From a virus, in IMG/VR virus record IMGVR_UViG_3300047510_003583, positions 42,795 through 106,794 of that record: 64,000 nt of DNA; one strand, 5' to 3'. A model generated the notes under the pieces. It saw only the letters and a program-made list of their open reading frames with translations. It was not told the origin of the DNA and did no database searches. Positions 17,901-27,516 of this stretch are shown in pieces. The position numbers were made by a program, and so were the translations under genes. Within the stretch, counting starts at the first letter, position 1. The number at the start of each line of letters is the position of its first letter.

Positions 17901-20740
17901 GGACCTGTATAATCAGATGGTGGTTCAGTTAATCTTATTTGCCAATCAACACCTGAAATTCTAAAATATTGAATACTATTTAAATTTTGGCGTTGACCGG
18001 TATATACAGCTACATTCGGTTCATTAGGAATTAAAAAGTTAACCAACTCATCAGGGGTTACATAATCGTAATCGCTCCATATAGTGTTTGACACCTTTGT
18101 AGCCGTTGGCGAGTCGGTAAATACTGATGATACTTGTCTATATGTTACACTGTAACTATTTTTATGATCGTATATATAAAACTCACCGGGGCTAAAAACC
18201 ATATCAGAAGTAAGATTTGTAGTTCTCCAAGTACCATCTGCAGATAACACAGCTTTAATCCATATAGAGTCAGCTCCTATATCACCTTGACGGTACTTTG
18301 CAACATAATACGGTAGTTGTAAATTTATATCTTCTGGGCTTCTTTTTAGATTATTTCTAAAATAATAGTAACGGGCACCGGCACTTAAGGCCATAGTTGA
18401 AGGTTCCCCACCAAAATTAACCCACTTACCGTAACTCCATCCTACATCATCGTTATTAGGGGTTAACTGATACCAGGCAAAATTATTAAGCCCGTAATCT
18501 CGTATACTACTCATTACAGCAAATAGAGAAGGGCCCTGTATATAGTAATATTTTTCTTTCTTATCGACATCCAGTAAGTCTGCAGAAATTGTTCTATAGA
18601 ACGGCACAAAAAGACTACTAAGAGCACTTAACCCTTCATGATCTGTACCATACATTTGCGGGTACGTTAATAACCATTCAGCTAAATTAAACTTTGACGG
18701 AAAACCGCTTTCAGCTCCTGCTGCAGAAAAGTATCTATCATCAAGAACAATAAAATCCGCGCTACTATTATAATCAGTAAATTTTTGCCCGGGGTGACCA
18801 AACGGTGAAAAATTTACAGCTTTACAATTACAGGCATTAAAAGGAGTTAAAGTGTTTTTAGAAGATTTTAAAACAGAAATCTCGTAGAGTTTTTCTTTAC
18901 GGTCAAGTTGAAGATATTCACAATCTAGAGAATGTTCTATGGTTTTAAAAACAGAAGAAAGCGGTACAGCTGTTATAGCTGCAACAGAATTCCAAATAAA
19001 TGGTGTATAGTCCCCTGCGTTAAAGCGGGCTGTAAAACTAGGTTGCTGAGGGCCGTCAGCTTTACTGTATTTTGTATAATCTGTTTGGTAGTCACTTAAG
19101 TTTTTTGAGGAAAGCCATGCAACCTCTGTAGCTTCTTCTGTTGTAGCTTGCGGGTATGGTATTTTGTAGATAACATCCCCTTTTTTAAATTCAGTAGCAG
19201 CAGTTGCATATGGTATTTTTATCTCGTTTAATAGTCGCGGTGTACACCAGTTGTCTGTTATCGTAAAAGGTATAGTTTCTTTTTCAATATCTTCATCTGT
19301 AAACTTAAAAATCGGCCAATATATTCTATTTTCTCCACCTACAATAGATAAATCAGTTTTATTACCGGCGTAATACCAATATTCTTGATGAGAATTTACG
19401 GCGCTGCTTTGGGTGTTTAATAATATTTTATCTGATTCAGAATACTGCTCTGTAGCATTAGCTCTAAAAACGTTTATGTCTTGTATATATAACGGGTCAA
19501 ATGATGTTGTTGTGGGAGTGTAGCTCCAGTATTGTTTTAATATCTCTGTTTTTTCTTCAGGTTCAAGTGTTGTAAAAATCAACGAATTTTCTACCAAACT
19601 AGGACCAGTCCAAGGTAGTCCTTCACCGATTAAACCAAAGCCAGGGTATGGAAACTTGAATTTTACTTGCTTACCAACAGGTAAGTTTGTTACCATGTAT
19701 GTTTGTAATTTCTTTTGAGAAGATTCTTCAAGCCATGCCCCTTCAATATCTAATTTTGTGACCTTATAAATTTTATCAACAAAAGGAAACCGTAGGGTAG
19801 GTGTTGTGGGGGCTGATAAAAAGTCGCTCTCGTTTAGTTTTACCGGGGCAGTTATTATTTCATAGTTTGGATTTATATTATCAAAACTTGTTGTCCAATA
19901 AAAAAGTGTGCTACCGGGCTTAAAGTCTAAAGTTTGATTAGTTGTTGTTACTGCTTTTTGACTTGCTTCTTTAATAACATCAACAATAAATGTTGAAGAA
20001 CCGGAAAACTTTTTCTTTCGTACAGAATTTACTAATTCTGTAAAAAATGTCGTATTTACCCCTGTACTATAAAGCCAGTTGAGATCGTTTATATCTATAT
20101 TTTTACTATTAAAAAATTCTTGAGTTTTACTGGAAGTTAAATCAAAATAATTAGTAATGGGTTGATTTGGGGAAATATCAAAGTAGTTATGGGTATCGTA
20201 AAGCTCTTCTACACTTACTTTAAAACGATTCGATATTGCACTTAATTGTGGTATCTGATTATAAAAGTATGTTCCTGCTACATTAACAGCATAATTCTTT
20301 TTTGTAAAAGCAGTTAAAATATAACCGTAAAGTATATTTTCTAACCCTTTGTTCGTGCCTGCTACTTCAGATTTAGTCTTAATACCTTTAAGCTCTTCTC
20401 TCTGTTCGGTAAAAAAGACTGCAATATCTTTTAATTTACGACTAAAATAAGGTATAGAAAGTATAAGCTCGTCTTCGCTATCAAGATCTATAGTAGAATA
20501 CCATTTTTCAGTTTCTTCATCTGAAAAGAAAACCTGTATTTTTGAAAGTAGGTCAAGATATTCTTGACGTAAAACGTACAAACCGTCAGTAACGAGTTTT
20601 GTTGTCTTATTACTCTCATACCATTCTTTTACGTAGCGATTATATAGATAAAAGCTTTGTTTGGTGTTTACATTAGGATTATAAAGTAACCACTCTTTAT
20701 AAGGCAAAGGTATGTTTTTTTTATGTGTTATAGGTTCCAT
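14942..20740 (-). CDS. Giant virion structural protein, 1932 aa, with PKD-like WGDG repeats
   Basis: I do not recognise this protein as a whole. The first 250 residues are helical and charged (for example LDSEDELILSIPYFSRKLKD), unlike the beta-rich remainder, which suggests an N-terminal virion-anchoring region. Two WGDG-containing PKD-like segments occur near residues 1587 (EIFWGDGYST) and 1640 (VTIVWGDGEADFD). There is no signal peptide or membrane helix. It lies 12 bases after the 1464-aa gene and 25 bases before the 1040-aa gene. A T4-late-like octamer CATAAATA sits 9 bases upstream of its ATG. Size, composition and neighbours point to a baseplate or fibre component; the exact role is unknown. 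Confidence 0.7.
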   Translation of the reverse strand: MEPITHKKNIPLPYKEWLLYNPNVNTKQSFYLYNRYVKEWYESNKTTKLVTDGLYVLRQEYLDLLSKIQVFFSDEETEKWYSTIDLDSEDELILSIPYFSRKLKDIAVFFTEQREELKGIKTKSEVAGTNKGLENILYGYILTAFTKKNYAVNVAGTYFYNQIPQLSAISNRFKVSVEELYDTHNYFDISPNQPITNYFDLTSSKTQEFFNSKNIDINDLNWLYSTGVNTTFFTELVNSVRKKKFSGSSTFIVDVIKEASQKAVTTTNQTLDFKPGSTLFYWTTSFDNINPNYEIITAPVKLNESDFLSAPTTPTLRFPFVDKIYKVTKLDIEGAWLEESSQKKLQTYMVTNLPVGKQVKFKFPYPGFGLIGEGLPWTGPSLVENSLIFTTLEPEEKTEILKQYWSYTPTTTSFDPLYIQDINVFRANATEQYSESDKILLNTQSSAVNSHQEYWYYAGNKTDLSIVGGENRIYWPIFKFTDEDIEKETIPFTITDNWCTPRLLNEIKIPYATAATEFKKGDVIYKIPYPQATTEEATEVAWLSSKNLSDYQTDYTKYSKADGPQQPSFTARFNAGDYTPFIWNSVAAITAVPLSSVFKTIEHSLDCEYLQLDRKEKLYEISVLKSSKNTLTPFNACNCKAVNFSPFGHPGQKFTDYNSSADFIVLDDRYFSAAGAESGFPSKFNLAEWLLTYPQMYGTDHEGLSALSSLFVPFYRTISADLLDVDKKEKYYYIQGPSLFAVMSSIRDYGLNNFAWYQLTPNNDDVGWSYGKWVNFGGEPSTMALSAGARYYYFRNNLKRSPEDINLQLPYYVAKYRQGDIGADSIWIKAVLSADGTWRTTNLTSDMVFSPGEFYIYDHKNSYSVTYRQVSSVFTDSPTATKVSNTIWSDYDYVTPDELVNFLIPNEPNVAVYTGQRQNLNSIQYFRISGVDWQIRLTEPPSDYTGPTIFNYTSPPGQIPANYGVTLPFVPVTTGKYSIQSLTIRHYAGSSYGTVTFTPACPAVTCIPLQRETKVDAVREYPKANFMLNVPVSGWDICAYRPLSSAPHMKPFWVKTAPANGLLVQNNEFEFVDEYNFYSQPRPANDYIYGGQEISYTNAGNNIINWIQPIYYNLTDNSKKWKKINIVVDKNIPITENTNYSDYLTKATTTYPTPCISDMVIEQTNAGEMVKYVFFTSKTDLSINFTLSTINPNFLYVSGSNVNAITGTPFTPDFDYANLTNAHYPTIASINNINSLFSHEDLGGYFTYKNLGLLKYATNNIKTKPINTFEAPNISASNFSNSYGIASRGLSKETLSGGYVYDTTNSSWLKEAPYVSTSLTSPEITKTYPKFLGYQAKEESSRVSNTGVTTTKTRQSPWNGPKNDTWVVSKNFKPDFRGLINTDYWKTNQIGYLDDNILYKWTTDIYGNQYSLYKPNITSSLKEQKIVEGSVWVKNLGDDVKTASFMLSSIYDNFKYTTLHKYLTSNEIQDIEVFYDVLFLLMKGGMILLRLDYDYEKGVFKNILEDSNFIDYEKENGALQIEVPTSIPTGLLLQNVEFPPRIVNKISITNMLIDKYGDYVTYWTLKHNTPASINKLTVDTLSGMETEIFWGDGYSTKFAGTTSSSAHEFSIPVLSHNMPPEGVLSGVSIKTNNSAPVTIVWGDGEADFDAYNDEKYKHTYIYSATFTTITDHFLKKNSKFKLFKTNGILPDLDYVVTDVFNSKTFVVSGVNIPQAYDYNLIYGINSDSKPFLIGFDPVPVYNIAKSKHAILHTFSDYRYIGSWLEPNEQQIYFSYILPYYDGEVYQGFTPILYAFNLIDFTYKRVYPLKDTNLTQFQALKNLYITNITSTAFAYNNDSKTAVLTLIVDAQPQLAKNFKPFAKKIVKTVYGVMINIYLKQKPTFELDDIEVILPYENVVLLQENNDYMLQESFITDYYDNYNLDDGHFIEVEQ

Positions 20741-20749
20741 GCCTTAAGA

Positions 20750-20757
20750 TATTTATG
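20750..20757 (-). promoter_or_regulatory. T4-late-like octamer CATAAATA before the 1932-aa gene
   Basis: It lies 9 bases upstream of the ATG at 20740, inside a 12-base intergenic gap. It matches seven of eight positions of the T4 late consensus TATAAATA. Confidence 0.4.
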
Positions 20758-23700
20758 TTAGTAAGTTTTTGGTTAAAACGTAGTTAAACATTTCTTCCAC
20801 TACCCCTTCGTCTTTATACCAGTCATTAACTTGAGTACTAGACAATAAAACAGTAGAAGGATTGTTCCAATCTATAAACGTATTATTTAAATTATTAGTG
20901 TTTGAATATGTAACTCTATATATTTCTAATACATCAAACATATAATCTTGCAATTGTGGTATTTTTAAAATGGAGTATGGTATTGGTGTGTCTGTAGATA
21001 AAAAGAAGCCTGCAGAATTTGTTGAAACAGGTACAATATAGGTAAATTGACTGCGTGTTATAGGTTCTTTAATAAGAAGTATTTCCCCTGCAGTAACAAA
21101 AGAATACGTAGTATTAATAGGTTCTAAATAAGCTGTGCTTAATTCAGTGTTCTTTGCAGAATAACCAAAAAGTTTTTTAAACGGTATGGATACCGTATTT
21201 ATTAATCTTTTAATTTCAGCGGGTAGTTTTAGTTTCGACAGACCTTGTTCAATTTCAACGTCCAGCATTTGACCTAAGCTGTATAAACCGTCTATATTGG
21301 CATAATCAATATCACTGTGATAACGGGTAAAGTTAGCAATTTTTTCGAATAATACTCTACCTATATTTTCTCTGCTATCGTCTACATTACCTAAAATAGA
21401 ACCAAAAAAGTCTTCAAACAGCACTGTATTTTGGTTTAAGATTTCAGGTAAAGCATATGACCTTATTTGTTCAGCGGCATCAAAACTTTCGTTTTTAACC
21501 CGGTAGTAGTGTTGATTTTGTAGTGGGTTTACGGTAAAGGTGTTACTTTGACCGGTGAGTAAGTACATCGATGTTTTTTCTACTTCAGGTATAACGTATT
21601 TTTGGAACCAAACGTTACCTGTAGGATCTCCAAAGGATTGTGTAAGTCTATGACGTTCATTTAGAGAATTACGTAAATTCGCGTTATAGGATCTATAGTT
21701 CTTTGTTAAATTAGGGGCATAAAATGTATATATTTTTTGTTTGTCGTTTGATACTAGCCAAATTCTGTTAAACATATCTACATGCAAACCTCTAATGCCG
21801 TTATTGAAGACGTGCTCTTTATTAGTTGTGCTGTTAGGCTCTAATTCGGAACTTAGTATTTTAGTAACCGTAAAGATATAACCAGTATCTGTATCTATTT
21901 TCCATGTTTGGTAATAATCTGTAACAGGATCGAGGACTGTAAAATGGTTATAGTTATGTGTAAACCATATCTTATTTGTATTATCTGAAATAATACTTTC
22001 GGGCCGTTCAAATTTTTTAGTGTAGTTTTTAACTAAATCGCCCGCAGAGTTAAAACAATATATACTGCCATAGTTGCCGGGTATAACCTGACGAACACTT
22101 GTAATCGGGTCATTAATTGAACTAATCTGATTAGTAGTAAGGTCGTTTTCGCTAGCATAAAGCGGAGACGTAAAAAAGTTAGTAGATATATTTGTACCGC
22201 TACTTGTTGTAATAGTATTGTACCGGTAGTTTGCATATTCGGTAAACGTATTTGCAAAACTATAAACGTTTTGAGTATAGTAATCAAAATTATAAATTCT
22301 AAAAAATAGACCTGGTACATAACCGGGTATAATACTAGCGAGAGGTAAAGCCGATACAGGGTATGTTGCACTTCGAAGCTGTTCGTCTAAAGTTGCTGTA
22401 AATAAAATAAGTGCTCTGTTTCCCTCTAAATATACCACATCGTAACTAGGGTTCATGGCAGTAACTCTTTGTATTGTAGTAGCACTGTTAAGTGGGTTAG
22501 TAGTAATTGCTGAAGGTCTATTAACCCGGGTGGTCCCGTAACCTAAAGATTTTGGTAAGTAATTGTAAGCTTTTCTTTGTTGTGGTACTTCAATCATTAT
22601 TCTAGTACCTGCGGTAATATAATCTGTTTCAGTGTTGTATAGACCGGGCCAATACCTATTAATGTATGAAGGTATTGTCATTATTATGTTAGCAGTAATT
22701 GGCGGTATTATGCTTTGGGTTTCAAGAGAAGTAACTACATTAATACCAGAAACAGGTATATGAGCTACAAAGGTAGACAAGAACGGTGTTGTAATAGATG
22801 ATAATCTCATTATTTCAAACCTATAATCTACCCCGCGAGCAGTTATATCAGGCATTATAGAACTGAGAGAGCTAACTGGTGATGTACGAGCTGAATACGA
22901 TACAGAAAATGTATAATTCGTTTTTAAAGACTCCCCGTTAAACGCTTCTCGGTTCCAAGTTTTTGGATACATACCAGCTGGGTAAATTTCTCTTTCTACT
23001 ACCCAGTTTGTTAAACCTACAAATCTTGTATCTCTCCATCTTAAGGGGGCATTTTTACTAGGACGTAAATTAAACCAGTCCCAATAATGACCGTAACGAT
23101 CTTGAGACGGTTTTATTAAGTATGGTGTAACGGCTACTGTTAACCAAACGTTATCTTTTCTATCAATATAGATAGAAGTAGGATTATAAATTGTTGGTAA
23201 AATAATAGTTGAAAGTAGACTACCCGTTGAACTGTACTTACGAAGCTCATTATATAGGTATTCTGTATGGGTACTCCAAATATTATTTTGGCTGTCCGTA
23301 TCAATTAAAGAGTAAACTGATAAGTTTCTTTCTTTAAGTGGTTCGCTAACAGGTGGTGCGTCTTTATTAATAGAGGTATGTGCCGTTCTAAATAAAATGT
23401 CTCCATCTCTGTTAAGTTTTATAAGTCTTAGTTCATCATAAAAACTTACCCAAACATCTCTATTTTTATCAAGTTTTACCTGTAAGGGAGCACTACGATC
23501 AAACGGTCGTTTATTCTTGTTAAGATATCTAGGATCCGTATCAAAGTATGACATTAGGCTTATAGCTGTTAGCACTTGATGATCTTTGTTAAGACGATAT
23601 ATATTATTTGTGTCTGGATCTGCAACCCAATAAATTCGATCGACGGGGTCATACGCAACACTATGAGGGGTATTTAGGGTAGGGTATGCTGTTGTTTTAG

Positions 23701-25147
23701 AAGTAAAAGTTTTTTCTAAGTCGGTAGATTCTAACCATTCAGTTTCTAAAACTTTATCATAAATTAGCTTATTATGTACTATACTTTTATTTGTATGTGG
23801 TAAATTAAAGTTTTTATTTACGAGTTTGACCTCCGGGTTATATACATTTAAATACGTCGTATTAAAAAAGCTTGGTTTGTATGATGTTGCAGGTATCATA
23901 AGCGTTGCGCTTAATGTAACTGCTCGCTTTTCCGGTGAATATATTTTTACAGAATCGAAAGCAAACCCCGCTACAGGTAGCCCCTGTATATTGTGCTTAT
24001 AAAACCGTACAGGGATGTTTGGATATTCTTCAAGTATAACTTCTTCTTTAATAAAAAAATCAATTTTAACACTGGTTGGCGTAATAGAAGACAAAGAATA
24101 ATTACCCCAAATACCCGTTAAAAACGCGCTAGATGTTTCTGCGGTTTTAATGGCTGATGATGTGTACGTATTAAACGTGTTTGTAACCTTTCTGTTTAAA
24201 GATAAGGATGGTGTATCAGAGTCTGGGTAAGAAAAATTTATTGTATCATTTTGTCGTTTTAAAATGTTAACGGGGTAATAGTCTACATTTTGTGGTGTAT
24301 TTTTGTTTATTTTATAACCTTCTCTATTCCAAGCTAATGTTACTAAATACGGAATTTTTATTCCTGACCACTTTGTTTGGTAGATATTACTAATAACCGT
24401 TTCTGAAATTTTTAAGTGTGTTGGTAGGGGTTTATCCGTGTACCAAAATGTTGCTTTTTGTATGGTGTTTTGAGTGCTGTTTAAACGATCGTTTTCTTGA
24501 GTGGTAGTTTTTAATGTAGCAAAAATTACTGTTGGTTGTTCTAAATACGGATCGTTAATACCTATATCTTCAGTAAAATAAAAGTTAACTGAACCTTTAT
24601 AACCAATTAATATATTTTCAAAATATACAGGGGTATAATTTGTGGCAGTTAATTCTGTTACAACATTACCACTTAAATCATGAAACATCCATCGAGGAAT
24701 TAATTGGTTCCAGGTTGGTTTAATTGGTGCATTATACGGGATTGATCTAGAATTATCAGCATATAGGGATATAACAGGGTCTCTTCCAGTTATAGTGGTT
24801 GTAAAGCTTACCTTTATAGGAGTATCTGTTTTTTGACCCGAACCAACAAAATAATCCGGTATGTGGTCAAAATATATTGTGTCACTTAAAAATTGACGTA
24901 CACTAACAGTAATAGTGGTGCTTTGTTGTTTATTTTCTTCGTCCCAAATAGTTAACCTAACAGTATAGGTACCACTATTAAAAAATTTATGCGTAATTTT
25001 AGGGGTATTATGATACGAAGTACCGTCACTTATAACCCAAAGATATTTTTGTATAGAAGTATTTGTTACAGAGCGACTTTCAAATACAAATTCTGTAAAA
25101 TTTGTATAGCCTGTTCTAAACTTTGTATATATAAGTGCTTGTAACAT
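20753..25147 (-). CDS. Large baseplate-associated protein with PKD domain and NHL-like propeller
   Basis: The 1464-aa protein begins with a PKD-type domain (about residues 5-85, ending FFNSGTYTVRLTIWDEENK). Propeller-like repeats of the NHL/virginiamycin-lyase type occur at about 480-690 (HSVAYDPVDRIYWVADPDTN, IYIDRKDNVWLTV) and again at about 1040-1180 (SIISDNTNKIWFTHNY, GLHVDMFNRIWLVSND). The last 250 residues change character, with DIDYANIDGLYSLGQMLDVE and LPAEIKRLINTVSIPFKKLF, which looks like a virion-assembly region. It directly follows gp6 (4-base gap) and precedes the 1932-aa protein, so it may be the baseplate component that carries the fibres, in the position of T4 gp7 or gp8. That equivalence is inference from order only. 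Confidence 0.7.
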   Translation of the reverse strand: MLQALIYTKFRTGYTNFTEFVFESRSVTNTSIQKYLWVISDGTSYHNTPKITHKFFNSGTYTVRLTIWDEENKQQSTTITVSVRQFLSDTIYFDHIPDYFVGSGQKTDTPIKVSFTTTITGRDPVISLYADNSRSIPYNAPIKPTWNQLIPRWMFHDLSGNVVTELTATNYTPVYFENILIGYKGSVNFYFTEDIGINDPYLEQPTVIFATLKTTTQENDRLNSTQNTIQKATFWYTDKPLPTHLKISETVISNIYQTKWSGIKIPYLVTLAWNREGYKINKNTPQNVDYYPVNILKRQNDTINFSYPDSDTPSLSLNRKVTNTFNTYTSSAIKTAETSSAFLTGIWGNYSLSSITPTSVKIDFFIKEEVILEEYPNIPVRFYKHNIQGLPVAGFAFDSVKIYSPEKRAVTLSATLMIPATSYKPSFFNTTYLNVYNPEVKLVNKNFNLPHTNKSIVHNKLIYDKVLETEWLESTDLEKTFTSKTTAYPTLNTPHSVAYDPVDRIYWVADPDTNNIYRLNKDHQVLTAISLMSYFDTDPRYLNKNKRPFDRSAPLQVKLDKNRDVWVSFYDELRLIKLNRDGDILFRTAHTSINKDAPPVSEPLKERNLSVYSLIDTDSQNNIWSTHTEYLYNELRKYSSTGSLLSTIILPTIYNPTSIYIDRKDNVWLTVAVTPYLIKPSQDRYGHYWDWFNLRPSKNAPLRWRDTRFVGLTNWVVEREIYPAGMYPKTWNREAFNGESLKTNYTFSVSYSARTSPVSSLSSIMPDITARGVDYRFEIMRLSSITTPFLSTFVAHIPVSGINVVTSLETQSIIPPITANIIMTIPSYINRYWPGLYNTETDYITAGTRIMIEVPQQRKAYNYLPKSLGYGTTRVNRPSAITTNPLNSATTIQRVTAMNPSYDVVYLEGNRALILFTATLDEQLRSATYPVSALPLASIIPGYVPGLFFRIYNFDYYTQNVYSFANTFTEYANYRYNTITTSSGTNISTNFFTSPLYASENDLTTNQISSINDPITSVRQVIPGNYGSIYCFNSAGDLVKNYTKKFERPESIISDNTNKIWFTHNYNHFTVLDPVTDYYQTWKIDTDTGYIFTVTKILSSELEPNSTTNKEHVFNNGIRGLHVDMFNRIWLVSNDKQKIYTFYAPNLTKNYRSYNANLRNSLNERHRLTQSFGDPTGNVWFQKYVIPEVEKTSMYLLTGQSNTFTVNPLQNQHYYRVKNESFDAAEQIRSYALPEILNQNTVLFEDFFGSILGNVDDSRENIGRVLFEKIANFTRYHSDIDYANIDGLYSLGQMLDVEIEQGLSKLKLPAEIKRLINTVSIPFKKLFGYSAKNTELSTAYLEPINTTYSFVTAGEILLIKEPITRSQFTYIVPVSTNSAGFFLSTDTPIPYSILKIPQLQDYMFDVLEIYRVTYSNTNNLNNTFIDWNNPSTVLLSSTQVNDWYKDEGVVEEMFNYVLTKNLLT

Positions 25148-25151
25148 GATT

Positions 25152-26975
25152 CTAGTATTCTAGAACTTGATACGTTATATTTTTTGTTTCAAGCTCAACT
25201 TTATTTACAATATAATCAATGTTGTAAAAGTACACAAACTCAAAATCTTTTACTTTATAGTTAGTACTAACAACTTGTTTATCTCTTTCCGGGTATGTTG
25301 GGTTCCAAACAAAAAACGATAAACCTGATGTAATAATTGTTTGTTCGTCTTCTGTTACTCTTTGTGTGTAAACATCAGACACCCCATCGATAGAAACGAT
25401 ATCACTATATAGCTGTCTTAAGTCGAGCAATTCCCCGAACATTCTACTGGATGTAAAGAAACTTTTAATAACCTCTATTACCCTATTTTTAATATAACTA
25501 TCATCTATAGCTACATTTAGATCTCTTTTTATAACTAATTTACAGCTTTGTTCATTTTCTAAGTCAATATCCCCAAAAGTATTTGTTACGCCAAATGTTA
25601 TAGCTTTATAAACAGGGTCTACAAAAACAATTTCTGAGGTTGAAGTTTTACGTTCTTGTAATGCATCGATTATTAATTGTTTTAAACTAGGTTGTACAAA
25701 GTTAACTGTACCGTTTTGTAGTCTTGGGGCTAATAAGATATAAATGTTGTTAAAATTACATGAATCTGCAAAATAAATTTGATTAAAAAGCGGTCTATCG
25801 GTTTTATCTAAATCTTGTAACCCGATATCTTTATAGTACTTCAAATACGTTGTTAGGTAGGTCCAGTTGTTTATAACTTTTACATCCGTTAAGAGGTAAG
25901 AGTATCTTTCTCTTATAAAAGATTCATAATCAGTTAGAGAGACAAGTCTGTTAGCAGACCGAAAACTTTTTGGTGCGTTTGTACGAATTTCTTCAACGTC
26001 TTCTGCAGATGAAAATGGAGTCGATCCTTGCGGGTTTGATAGAATAAAGTTATTTGCTAAATTTGAATTTAAGCTATTAAGTTGTTGTTTTTGGGTGTCA
26101 TTGTATACCTGATTAAACAACGGGGTATTAAAGATGTTTAATGATGTTTGGCGTAATGCGTAAGGACCGACCTCACCTAATTTACCGGTGCTTGCTAAAT
26201 AATAAACCTGTACAATATCTCCTTCGTTTAGTTTATTACCGTATATGCTATTACCAAATTTTAATTCTATTTGTTTATATTCGTTTACTCTTGGTTCGAA
26301 TACCATAGACGTATTTGTTTCGTAAAAAATGTTAGCAGTACGTTCATATTTTATATATGAATTTTGAGCTTTAGGTTTTATATAAACGTCTAAATTATTG
26401 TAATCAACAATATCTTTAGTATTAATTACAAACGTTTCAAAATTTTCCCCTGTAGCTACAAACGCTGGGTGTTCAATCCAAGTACCTTCAAATAAAAGTT
26501 TACGTCGGGATAAGTCTTCTAAATAAACAACTCCTTCTTGTGGTTTGTAAAAATTTACATCTTCAACAAACGAATAACGAGTACGGTTTGTAAAAACATA
26601 ACTATAACGAGGTATAGTGTAGCTACCTATAGGTAAAAAGCTTTTAGCTGATGCTTCAAAAGAAAGAGTTGCTGTCTGATCCCCTACAGGTTTGTAATTA
26701 ATAAGTTTTACAATACGATTTATATTTTCATATAACTCCGCTTCAGAAAACAATGTTTCGGTGGAAGTTTTATTTAGGTAATATATTAATGTATGATAAG
26801 AATACGATATGATATCAATAATTGAAGCAAGATTACTACCTATATAGTTTTGATCTGTAAAATTACTGTTTTCACTTAATCTGTCTATGATTAACTGTCT
26901 TAATGATAGAGCGTCAAACGCAGCGTAGCCGTTTTTAGGGATTGTAAAGTCTGATTGTATTTGCTGATCTTTCAT
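25152..26975 (-). CDS. 6: Baseplate wedge protein gp6-like (baseplate J family)
   Basis: The 607-aa protein matches the T4 gp6/baseplate-J pattern. The N-terminal helical region has IGSNLASIIDIISYSYHTLIYYLNK with TETLFSEAELYENI, which in gp6 proteins packs the wedge core. A middle beta region has FGNSIYGNKLNEGDIVQVYY, and a later segment resembles the J-protein domain with SLTDYESFIRERYSYLLTDV. T4 gp6 is 660 residues, so the length fits. It forms the dimeric wedge ring of the baseplate. It begins 5 bases after the stop of gp25, its usual wedge partner, and is followed after 4 bases by the 1464-aa protein. No promoter is visible in the gap, so it is probably co-transcribed with gp25. Confidence 0.9.
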   Translation of the reverse strand: MKDQQIQSDFTIPKNGYAAFDALSLRQLIIDRLSENSNFTDQNYIGSNLASIIDIISYSYHTLIYYLNKTSTETLFSEAELYENINRIVKLINYKPVGDQTATLSFEASAKSFLPIGSYTIPRYSYVFTNRTRYSFVEDVNFYKPQEGVVYLEDLSRRKLLFEGTWIEHPAFVATGENFETFVINTKDIVDYNNLDVYIKPKAQNSYIKYERTANIFYETNTSMVFEPRVNEYKQIELKFGNSIYGNKLNEGDIVQVYYLASTGKLGEVGPYALRQTSLNIFNTPLFNQVYNDTQKQQLNSLNSNLANNFILSNPQGSTPFSSAEDVEEIRTNAPKSFRSANRLVSLTDYESFIRERYSYLLTDVKVINNWTYLTTYLKYYKDIGLQDLDKTDRPLFNQIYFADSCNFNNIYILLAPRLQNGTVNFVQPSLKQLIIDALQERKTSTSEIVFVDPVYKAITFGVTNTFGDIDLENEQSCKLVIKRDLNVAIDDSYIKNRVIEVIKSFFTSSRMFGELLDLRQLYSDIVSIDGVSDVYTQRVTEDEQTIITSGLSFFVWNPTYPERDKQVVSTNYKVKDFEFVYFYNIDYIVNKVELETKNITYQVLEY

Positions 26976-26980
26976 GTTTG

Positions 26981-27478
26981 TTATTTGTTACGAGATGTAG
27001 GTATAGAAATTATTGATTGACGTTTTAAGTCAAAGTTATAAAGTGTTTCAAAATTGGTTCTAAGTACAGGTATTTCTAAAAATATTGATATTATATAAGC
27101 ATTTTCATCAGGCTTACCATCTACTATTATTTTTCTTACAATAACTCTTGGTTCAAATTTTTTAATAGCTGTGTGCATTTTGTTACCTATCATTTGAGCT
27201 GTTGTTTCAGTTATAGGTTCGAACAAAAACTGATATAAATCTAAGCCATATTCCGGAAACAAGAATCTTTGTCCCGGTAGAGTATTGAAAAGATTTGTTA
27301 GAGAGTTAATAATAGCTTTTGTATCAAAACTAGCTTGAATATCGGAACCAGGAACCGAGTTTTCGAAGCCCGGTTGTATTATTTTTGTTTGAGAAACATC
27401 TAAGGTTAAATCTTTATAAAAGAAGTCCGTATTGATCTCGGTTGCTATTTTTTCAAGAGTCTGTATTTTGATAGCCAT
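26981..27478 (-). CDS. 25: Baseplate wedge protein gp25-like
   Basis: The 165-aa protein has the gp25/lysozyme-like wedge fold pattern: an N-terminal strand (FYKDLTLDVSQTK), the core segment INSLTNLFNTLPGQRFLFPE followed by YGLDLYQFLFEP, and a C-terminal half with FEPRVIVRKIIVD. In T4-like phages and related contractile systems gp25 initiates sheath assembly at the baseplate wedge, although no hydrolase activity is expected. T4 gp25 is 132 residues, so this one is slightly longer. It is the first gene of the leftward run that continues with gp6. A late-like octamer CCTAAATA (27489-27496, minus strand) lies 10 bases upstream of its ATG, in a 38-base divergent region shared with the plus-strand gene at 27517. 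Confidence 0.9.
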   Translation of the reverse strand: MAIKIQTLEKIATEINTDFFYKDLTLDVSQTKIIQPGFENSVPGSDIQASFDTKAIINSLTNLFNTLPGQRFLFPEYGLDLYQFLFEPITETTAQMIGNKMHTAIKKFEPRVIVRKIIVDGKPDENAYIISIFLEIPVLRTNFETLYNFDLKRQSIISIPTSRNK

Positions 27479-27488
27479 TTTACACTAT

Positions 27489-27496
27489 TATTTAGG
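27489..27496 (-). promoter_or_regulatory. Late-like octamer CCTAAATA before gp25
   Basis: Ten bases upstream of the gp25 ATG, in the 38-base divergent region. It faces the plus-strand octamer at 27506-27513, so the region may drive late transcription in both directions. Confidence 0.35.
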
Positions 27497-27505
27497 GCTA
27501 GAACA

Positions 27506-27513
27506 CATAAATA
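27506..27513 (+). promoter_or_regulatory. Late-like octamer CATAAATA before the plus-strand island
   Basis: Its end is 3 bases before the ATG at 27517 and 12 before the second ATG at 27526. If it is used, the second ATG is the more likely start. Confidence 0.35.
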
Positions 27514-27516
27514 ATA

